64,000 nucleotides of DNA from Microbacterium jejuense (GTDB lineage Bacteria > Actinomycetota > Actinomycetes > Actinomycetales > Microbacteriaceae): positions 62,001-126,000 of the forward strand of contig NZ_JAEUAW010000005.1 in the NCBI RefSeq assembly GCF_019511665.1, given 5' to 3'. Shown in pieces: positions 58,024-64,000 of the stretch. The translations under genes were made by a program, and so were the position numbers. Each line of letters begins with the position of its first letter. Positions within the stretch are counted from its first letter, which is position 1. The notes beneath the pieces were generated by a model that was not told the DNA's origin, did not search any database, and saw only the letters and a program-made list of their open reading frames with translations.

Positions 58024-60849
58024 TCAGCCGCGCGGCTTCTCGACCATCTCGGTGGTCTCGATCTCGTCGCCCACCTGGATGTCGTTGTACTTGCCGAGGC
58101 CGATACCGGCTTCGTAGTCGGTGCGCACCTCGGTGACGTCGTCCTTGAAGCGGCGCAGCGACTCGATCGCCAGGCCGTCGGCGATGACCACGCCGTCGCG
58201 GATGACGCGCGCCTTGGCGTTGCGCGTGATCGTGCCCGAGCGGACGATGACACCGGCGATGTTGCCGAACTTCGAGGAGCGGAACACCTCGCGGATTTCG
58301 GCCACGCCCGACTGGACCTCTTCGTACTCCGGCTTGAGCAGGCCCTTGAGCGACTGCTCGACATCGTCGATCGCGTTGTAGATGACCGAGTAGAACCGGA
58401 CGTCCACACCCTCGCGGGCGGCGCGCTCGCGCGCCTTCGTGTCGGGACGGACGTTGAAGCCGATGACGATCGCGTTGTCGATCGTCGCCAGGTTGATGTC
58501 GGACTCGGTGATCGCACCGACGCCGCGGTGGATGATCCGCAGCTGGACGGAGTCGTCGACCTCGATCTTGAGGAGCGACTCCTCGAGCGCCTCGACGGCA
58601 CCCGACACGTCGCCCTTGATGATGAGGTTGAGCGACTCGACCTTGCCCTCTTCGAGAGCGCGGGTGAAGTCCTCGAGCGAGATGCGCTTGCGGGCCTTGG
58701 CCAGCTGGGCGTTGCGCTCGGCCGCTTCACGCTTCTCAGCGATCTGGCGGGCCGTGCGGTCCTCCTCGGTGACGATGAAGGTGTCGCCGGCGCGGGGCAC
58801 GGAGTTCAGACCCTGCACCTGGACCGGACGCGACGGGTAGGCCTCTTCGACCGGGTCGCCGTTCTCGTCGATCATGGCGCGCACGCGGCCGTAGGCCGTG
58901 CCCGCGACGATCGCGTCGCCGACGCGCAGCGTTCCGGACTGGATGAGCACCGTGGCCACCGAGCCGCGGCCCTTGTCGAGCTTCGCCTCGATCGCGACAC
59001 CGCGCGCGTCCTTGTTCGGGTTGGCCGTGAGGTCCAGGCCCGCGTCGGCGGTGAGCAGCACCGCGTCGAGCAGATCCTGGATGCCGGTGCCCTGACGGGC
59101 CGACACGTCGACGAACATGACGTCGCCGCCGTACTCCTCGGCGACCAGGCCGTACTCGGTGAGCTGCTGGCGGACCTTGGCCGGGTTGGCCTCGGGCTTG
59201 TCGACCTTGTTCACCGCGACCACGATCGGCACCTCGGCCGCCTGGGCGTGGTTCAGCGCCTCCACCGTCTGCGGCATGATGCCGTCGTCGGCCGCGACCA
59301 CGAGGATCGCGATGTCGGTGACCTGCGCACCACGGGCACGCATTGCGGTGAACGCCTCGTGACCGGGGGTGTCGATGAACGTGATGGCACGCTCGATGCC
59401 CTCGTGCTCGGTCCAGACCTGGTAGGCACCGATGTGCTGCGTGATGCCGCCGGCCTCGCCCGCGACCACGTTGGTCTGACGGATCGCGTCGAGCAGTCGC
59501 GTCTTACCGTGGTCGACGTGGCCCATGACGGTGACCACAGGAGGACGGATCTCGAGGTCTTCCTCGTTCTCAGCCTCCAGCTCGGCCTCGAGGTCGAGAC
59601 CGAAGCCCTCGAGGAGCTCCTTGTCTTCATCCTCGGGCGAGACCATCTGGATCTTGTAGCCGAGCTCGGCACCGAGCACCTCGAACGTCGCCTCGTCCAG
59701 CGACTCGGTGGCCGTGGCCATCTCGCCGAGGTTGAAGAGGATCGTCACGAGCGTGCCGGGCTGCACGGTGTAGCCGCGCAGCGCCTCGAGCTTGTCCGCG
59801 AAGTCCGCGATCGATGCGCCGCGGCGCATGCGGATGATCTCGCCGTTGCCCTTCTGGACGTTGACGCCGCCGACGACCGGCGCCGACCGCATCTCGAACT
59901 CCTGCCGCTTCGCCCGACGCGACTTGCGCTGCTTCGACTTGCCGCCGCCCTTGCCGAAGGCACCGGCGGTACCGCCGCCGGGACCACGGCCACGACCGCC
60001 GCCACCGCCGGGACGACCGGCGAAGCCGCCGGGCGCGCCCGCGCCGGGAGCACCGGGACGCTGGAAGCCGCCGGCGCCGCCGGGACGACCGGGGCCGCCG
60101 GGACGCTGCTGGAACGGAGCGCCGGGACGACCGCCGCCACCGGGACGACCCGCACCGCCCGGGCGGGGAGCGCCGGGACGCGGGGAGCCGGGGCGCGGAG
60201 CCTGCGGACGCGGGATGTTGCCGGGCGTCGGGCGCTGGCCCATGCCCTGAGCCGACGCGAACGGGTTGTTGCCCGGGCGCGGGCCGGCGGGACGCTGACC
60301 CATGCCCTGCGAGGACGCGAAAGGGTTGTTGCCGGGTCGCGGCGTGCCGCCGGGACGCGGTGCCTGCGGCGTGGCGCCGCCGGGACCGGGCTTGGGAGCG
60401 CCGGGCTTGGCACCCGGAGCCGGGGCCGCGGGAGCAGCCGGGGTCGCGGGCGCGGCAGCAGCCGGAGCCGCGGGGGCTTCGGCCGCCGGAGCAGCCGTGG
60501 CCGCCGGGGCGGCGGGAGCCGCCGGAGTGGCGGGCGCAGCCGGACGCGCCGGGCCGGGCTTGGCGGCGGGGCCGGGCTTGGCGGCCGGGCCGGGCCGAGC
60601 ACTCGAGGCGCCGGGCGTCGCAGCGGGACGCGCGGCACCGGGCTTGGCGGCCGGCGCGGCCGCAGCCGCGTCGGGCTTGGCCGAGCCGTCGGCTTCGAGC
60701 GCAGCGCGAAGCTTTCGCGCCACGGGGGGTTCGATGGTGGACGAGGGGCTCTTGACGTACTCGCCGAGCTCCTTCAGCTTCTCGAGCGCGACCTTGCTGT
60801 CGACGCCGAGCTCGGAAGCGATCTCGTGCACGCGTGGTTTGGCAGCCAC
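58024..60849 (-). CDS. infB: translation initiation factor IF-2
   Basis: IF-2 delivers initiator tRNA to the 30S subunit and promotes subunit joining. The 941-aa protein has the N-terminal IF2N helix region ([20 protein letters not shown]), a long Ala/Pro/Gly-rich linker to about residue 330 with repeated RPGNNPFAS units, a second IF2N module, the GTPase domain ([21 protein letters not shown]) and domains II-IV ([13 protein letters not shown] and [11 protein letters not shown]). GTG at 60849 has GGAG 5 nt upstream. It belongs to the nusA-ylxR-infB transcript. Confidence 0.97.
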   Translation of the reverse strand: MAAKPRVHEIASELGVDSKVALEKLKELGEYVKSPSSTIEPPVARKLRAALEADGSAKPDAAAAAPAAKPGAARPAATPGASSARPGPAAKPGPAAKPGPARPAAPATPAAPAAPAATAAPAAEAPAAPAAAAPATPAAPAAPAPGAKPGAPKPGPGGATPQAPRPGGTPRPGNNPFASSQGMGQRPAGPRPGNNPFASAQGMGQRPTPGNIPRPQAPRPGSPRPGAPRPGGAGRPGGGGRPGAPFQQRPGGPGRPGGAGGFQRPGAPGAGAPGGFAGRPGGGGGRGRGPGGGTAGAFGKGGGKSKQRKSRRAKRQEFEMRSAPVVGGVNVQKGNGEIIRMRRGASIADFADKLEALRGYTVQPGTLVTILFNLGEMATATESLDEATFEVLGAELGYKIQMVSPEDEDKELLEGFGLDLEAELEAENEEDLEIRPPVVTVMGHVDHGKTRLLDAIRQTNVVAGEAGGITQHIGAYQVWTEHEGIERAITFIDTPGHEAFTAMRARGAQVTDIAILVVAADDGIMPQTVEALNHAQAAEVPIVVAVNKVDKPEANPAKVRQQLTEYGLVAEEYGGDVMFVDVSARQGTGIQDLLDAVLLTADAGLDLTANPNKDARGVAIEAKLDKGRGSVATVLIQSGTLRVGDAIVAGTAYGRVRAMIDENGDPVEEAYPSRPVQVQGLNSVPRAGDTFIVTEEDRTARQIAEKREAAERNAQLAKARKRISLEDFTRALEEGKVESLNLIIKGDVSGAVEALEESLLKIEVDDSVQLRIIHRGVGAITESDINLATIDNAIVIGFNVRPDTKARERAAREGVDVRFYSVIYNAIDDVEQSLKGLLKPEYEEVQSGVAEIREVFRSSKFGNIAGVIVRSGTITRNAKARVIRDGVVIADGLAIESLRRFKDDVTEVRTDYEAGIGLGKYNDIQVGDEIETTEMVEKPRG

Positions 60850-60941
60850 AAATTCTCCTGTCTGGGGTCTGCCCAGACAGGGCAGACCGTTATCGGCGGA
60901 CGGGTCTCATTTCGAGCCGTTCACTTTGTTTCCATAGCCGT

Positions 60942-61193
60942 TCAGCCTTTTCGCTGGATGTGCTCTTCGATGGTCTGCGTGTCAAGCGGGCCTGACACAC
61001 GCAATGCCCGCACGAAGGCGCGGCGCCGGATGGCGGCATCCACGCACTCGGGCGTCTCGTGCACCCACGCGCCTCGTCCGGGCATCGACGCGCGCTCGTC
61101 GACGACGAGGACGGAATCGATGGAGACCACCCTGAGGAGGGCGGACCGGGGAGCACGCGTGCGGCATCCGACGCACGTTCGTACAGGGACCAT
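60942..61193 (-). CDS. ylxR: YlxR-family protein (DUF448)
   Basis: The 83-aa basic protein carries PVRTCVGCRTRAPRSALLRV and GRGAWVHETPECVDAAIRR, the YlxR signatures. It binds RNA and may act in transcription or rRNA processing. It lies between nusA and infB, as in most Actinobacteria. ATG at 61193 is used. Confidence 0.92.
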   Translation of the reverse strand: MVPVRTCVGCRTRAPRSALLRVVSIDSVLVVDERASMPGRGAWVHETPECVDAAIRRRAFVRALRVSGPLDTQTIEEHIQRKG

Positions 61194-61252
61194 CTTACAC
61201 CGACGTTTCGTCTCGCTCGTTCCTCGCTCGCTCAACGACCGGGGGCCGAGGC

Positions 61253-62242
61253 TCAGCTGTCCTCGAGGATGGAGTCGGGCTGGATGTCGATCTTGGCGCC
61301 GGTGAGCTTGGCGGCCAGGCGGGCGTTCTGCCCCTCCTTGCCGATCGCCAGCGACAGCTGGTAGTCGGGCACCAGCGCACGGACGGCCTTGTTCGAGGCA
61401 TCCAGGATGAAGCTCGAGGTCACCTTCGCGGGCGACAGCGCGTTCGCGACGAACTTCGCGAGCTCGGGGTCGTAGTCGACGATGTCGATCTTCTCGCCGC
61501 CGAGCTCTTCGGTCACGGCGCGGACGCGGCGTCCGAGCTCGCCGATGCACGCGCCCTTCGCGTTGATCGACGGGTCGTTGGCCTTGACGGCGATCTTGGT
61601 GCGGTGGCCGGCCTCGCGCGCGAGCGAGACGATCTCGACGAGACCCGCCGGGATCTCGGGCACCTCGAGCGCGAAGAGCTTGCGGACGAGCCCCGGGTGG
61701 GTGCGCGAGACGGTGATCTGCGGGCCCTTGGTGCCCTTGGCGACCGACGTCACGTACACGCGGAGGCGCGCGCCGTGCGCGTAGTCCTCGCCGGGCACCT
61801 GCTCCTCGGGCGGGAGGATCGCCTCGACCGAGCCGAGGTCGACGTGCACCATGCGGGGGTTCGGGCCCTGCTGCACGATGCCGGCGACGATGTCGCCCTC
61901 CTTGCCGCGGAACTCGCCCAGCACGGCGTCGTCCGCGATGTCGCGCAGACGCTGGCTGATGACCTGCTTCGCGGCGAACGCGGCGATGCGGCCGAAGTCC
62001 TCGGGCGTCGACTCCTCTTCGCCCACGACCGCGCCCTCTTCGTCGAGCAGCGGGATGAACACCGCGACGTGACCGGTCTTGCGGTCGAGCTCGGCACGTG
62101 CGCCCTCGGGCAGCTCGCCGGTGGGCGACGTGTGCTTGGCGTAGGCGGTCAGGATCGCCTGTTCGATGATGTGCACGAGCTCGTCGAAGGGGATCTCCTT
62201 CTCGCGCTCGACGGTCCGCAGAAGTCCGAGATCGATGTCCAC
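61253..62242 (-). CDS. nusA: transcription termination/antitermination factor NusA
   Basis: NusA binds RNA polymerase and modulates pausing and termination. The 329-aa protein has the N-terminal polymerase-binding domain, an S1 domain ([19 protein letters not shown]) and two KH domains ([42 protein letters not shown]). The short length without C-terminal AR repeats is normal for Actinobacteria. rimP, which usually precedes it, is not the adjacent gene here. Confidence 0.96.
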   Translation of the reverse strand: MDIDLGLLRTVEREKEIPFDELVHIIEQAILTAYAKHTSPTGELPEGARAELDRKTGHVAVFIPLLDEEGAVVGEEESTPEDFGRIAAFAAKQVISQRLRDIADDAVLGEFRGKEGDIVAGIVQQGPNPRMVHVDLGSVEAILPPEEQVPGEDYAHGARLRVYVTSVAKGTKGPQITVSRTHPGLVRKLFALEVPEIPAGLVEIVSLAREAGHRTKIAVKANDPSINAKGACIGELGRRVRAVTEELGGEKIDIVDYDPELAKFVANALSPAKVTSSFILDASNKAVRALVPDYQLSLAIGKEGQNARLAAKLTGAKIDIQPDSILEDS

Positions 62243-62370
62243 AACAGCCTCCGTATTCAGCTCTCACCGGGGCGCCTGCGCGCGCCGGAACCCTCCAACA
62301 TTACCGGATGCCGCATCGCGTCGCCCTGGGAGTCGCCTGACGTCCCCTCTCCCGGCCGCGGCGGTCGCCG

Positions 62371-64000
62371 TCACCGACCGCAGTCGTCCACGTGGGTGTC
62401 GGCGTGGCGGAAGCGGGCATCGGTCCAGCTGATGAGGACGGGGATGAAGTGCGAGCCGGGCAGGAGCGTGCGCAGATGGTCGTACCCGAGGTACTGGAGG
62501 CTGCGCACCTGCTCGCCCTGCGCACACAGCGTGGCGACGAACTCGCGCTGCAGGTGCGGCGGGATGACCTCGTCCTCGCTCCCCCACGCGATGAGGATCG
62601 GGGTGCCGAACGGGCCCTTCGGCGTGTTGTCCTCGAGCCGTTTGCCGAGCGCGCCGGCCGTGAGGTCGCCGACGTACAGCGGCCGATCCTCCGACACGCC
62701 CAGCGCCGTGGCGACCGAGACGATCACACCGGGTTCGGTAGGGCAGCGCTGCGTCATCTCACGCACGATGGATTCCGAGCCCGGCGCGATGTAGTCGGCG
62801 AGGTCGATCTCGGCGTAGGTGTCGGCATACGGCACCAGCACCCACGAGATGAGGATCGAGAGCATCGCGTTGGCGTCGCCCGTCGTGAGCTCCTGCGCGA
62901 GCTTGACCGGCTCGGCGGCGGGTGCCAGCACAGCCGTGCCGCGGATGTCGAGGTCGGGGGCGTAGTCGGGAGCCAGCTGGGTGGTCCACAGCGCGGCATG
63001 GCCGCCCTGCGAGTGCCCCCACACGACGGTGTGCGCCGACAGGTTCAGCCCCTCCAGCTCGCGGGCGGCGATCACCGCGTCGAGCGACGACCGCGCCTCG
63101 CCGCGGCCGATGAGGTACGGAAACTCGCCGGGCGCGCCCTGGCCCGAGTAGTCCGACGCGACGACGACCCAGCCCTTCGCGATGGCCTGGTCGAGTCCGG
63201 GGATCGCCCACTTCGTCGCCGACGCGTCGCGCAGGCTCGGTGCACAGCCCCGCGCGACACCCGTGGTGCCGTGGTTCCAGATGACGACGGGGCGCGGGCC
63301 GGGCGGCGGGTCGTGCGGCACGATCACGAGACCGCTGGCGACGGCGGGCTGACCGTTCGCGTCGCGCGTCGTGTAGAGGATGCGCGACACATCGGCCTCC
63401 GGGGGCTTCTGCCCCGTGAACTCGTCGGAGCGGATGAGCTTGCCGTGCTCGTACGGCACCACCGCCGGCGGGTCGTAGAACGCGTCGACCACCTGCGCGC
63501 CGTCCTGGAACCACGAGTTCGCCCACCACCCGCCCGCGGCGAGGACGATCAGCAGCACCGAGAGCGCGTAGCGCCCTGCAGCGAGCCACGCCGCGCGGGC
63601 TCTGCCCGACCCGGCCCGGGGAGCGTCGGCGGATGCCGGCTGCGCCGTGGCGGGCACCGACCGGCGCCCCTCGACGAACGCGCGCACTGCGCGGAAGAGC
63701 AGGGTCGCGCCGAACACGATCGTGCGCAGCCCGAAGATGAGCGCGACGACGAGCACCGTCACATCCGGCCACGCGTACGACAGCACGCCGAACGCGATCT
63801 GGGCGCCGCCCCACACAGCAGACAGCACGCGTCGGCTCACGCGTCCACGGGTGAGCGCGTCGTACAGCGACGCCAGACCGCCGAGCACGAGCAGCACCGC
63901 GATCAGCTCGGGGAGGAGCTCCAGCGTGCGCCCGAAGCCGACGAGCACCGCCAGTCCCACGGCGATCCACAGCGTCCCGAACGTCACGCGGGACCACAGC
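62371..64000 (-). CDS. membrane protein with HdeD/DUF308-like N-terminus and lipase-like alpha/beta-hydrolase domain (5' end outside window)
   Basis: The frame is still open at the window edge, so the start lies beyond it. The first 130 visible residues have four or five hydrophobic helices in short repeats (VTFGTLWIAVGLAVLVGF, VWGGAQIAFGVLSYAW) like the HdeD/DUF308 family. A further helix (YALSVLLIVLAAGGWW) precedes an extracytoplasmic secretory-lipase-like domain: VVIWNHGTTGVARG, the nucleophile in WGHSQGGHAAL, and DHLRTLLPGSH near the end. A membrane-tethered lipase or esterase is inferred. It lies upstream of nusA where rimP is expected. Confidence 0.82.
   Translation of the reverse strand, partial: LWSRVTFGTLWIAVGLAVLVGFGRTLELLPELIAVLLVLGGLASLYDALTRGRVSRRVLSAVWGGAQIAFGVLSYAWPDVTVLVVALIFGLRTIVFGATLLFRAVRAFVEGRRSVPATAQPASADAPRAGSGRARAAWLAAGRYALSVLLIVLAAGGWWANSWFQDGAQVVDAFYDPPAVVPYEHGKLIRSDEFTGQKPPEADVSRILYTTRDANGQPAVASGLVIVPHDPPPGPRPVVIWNHGTTGVARGCAPSLRDASATKWAIPGLDQAIAKGWVVVASDYSGQGAPGEFPYLIGRGEARSSLDAVIAARELEGLNLSAHTVVWGHSQGGHAALWTTQLAPDYAPDLDIRGTAVLAPAAEPVKLAQELTTGDANAMLSILISWVLVPYADTYAEIDLADYIAPGSESIVREMTQRCPTEPGVIVSVATALGVSEDRPLYVGDLTAGALGKRLEDNTPKGPFGTPILIAWGSEDEVIPPHLQREFVATLCAQGEQVRSLQYLGYDHLRTLLPGSHFIPVLISWTDARFRHADTHVDDCGR

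Noticed and set aside
57961..61305. 1114-codon plus-strand frame opposite infB
   Set aside because: The minus strand is unmistakable IF-2; the plus frame is a shadow with Gly/Arg repeats from the linker.

Overview
The window is a stretch of high-GC (about 70 % by eye) actinobacterial chromosome. Gene content and order (efeUOB, dapB, pnp facing rpsO, nusA-ylxR-infB-rbfA-truB-ribF, NRDE protein next to coaBC) and the protein sequences point to the family Microbacteriaceae, most likely Microbacterium. This assignment rests on recognition, not on a search. I saw no rRNA, tRNA, CRISPR array, prophage or insertion sequence. Most of the window is ordinary core chromosome, with one repeat-rich spot at 39.4-40.9 kb.

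Layout. 1-4.5 kb: end of a TIGR01777 epimerase, dapB with a TPR protein, an acetyltransferase, a histidine phosphatase and an aldo/keto reductase homologue that has lost its catalytic tetrad. 4.8-8.5 kb: pnp (TTG start, long leader) divergent from three small genes. 8.5-16.3 kb: a glycosyltransferase fused to an SGNH hydrolase, a DedA protein, a nuclease, a luciferase-like monooxygenase with its flavin reductase, a hydrolase and an acyltransferase. 16.3-19.9 kb: the efeUOB ferrous-iron uptake operon under a DtxR/IdeR-type iron box. 19.9-25.5 kb: WYL regulator divergent from an epoxide hydrolase, a 2-oxoglutarate oxygenase, a VOC protein, and a PfkB-kinase/SurE-nucleotidase pair. 25.5-32.8 kb: rpsO, a DUF167 protein and two transporters, YceI, FKBP, PrsW, an FAH-family protein and a DUF4190-like protein. 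32.9-39.5 kb: aspA, a phosphodiesterase, a Pit phosphate transporter and oligopeptidase B.

39.4-40.9 kb holds three copies of a 71-nt palindromic repeat around a DUF559 (Vsr-like) nuclease gene. 40.9-48.2 kb: pfkA, a SNF2 ATPase, a lipoprotein, a GDPD phosphodiesterase, coaBC and an NRDE protein. 48.2-52.9 kb: a 104-nt inverted-repeat element, a 46-codon ORF, then a deoxyribose-utilisation operon (SorC/DeoR regulator, deoC, aldehyde dehydrogenase, truncated aldehyde dehydrogenase) with a palindromic operator. 53-62.2 kb: the nusA-infB translation cluster running leftward through rbfA, a uridine-kinase-like gene, truB, two membrane proteins and ribF, broken by an oppositely oriented mutY. The right edge is the 3' part of a membrane-anchored lipase-like hydrolase.

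Two window-wide signals stand out. First, the heptamer GGATGCC/GGCATCC occurs about 90 times by hand count, roughly sixfold above a composition expectation, in both orientations, and is built into the stems of seven of the eleven terminator-like hairpins. This resembles the behaviour of DNA uptake sequences. Second, about 18 genes have a TANNNT -10 hexamer 6-7 nt before the start codon, the signature of leaderless transcription; this was used to decide several starts.
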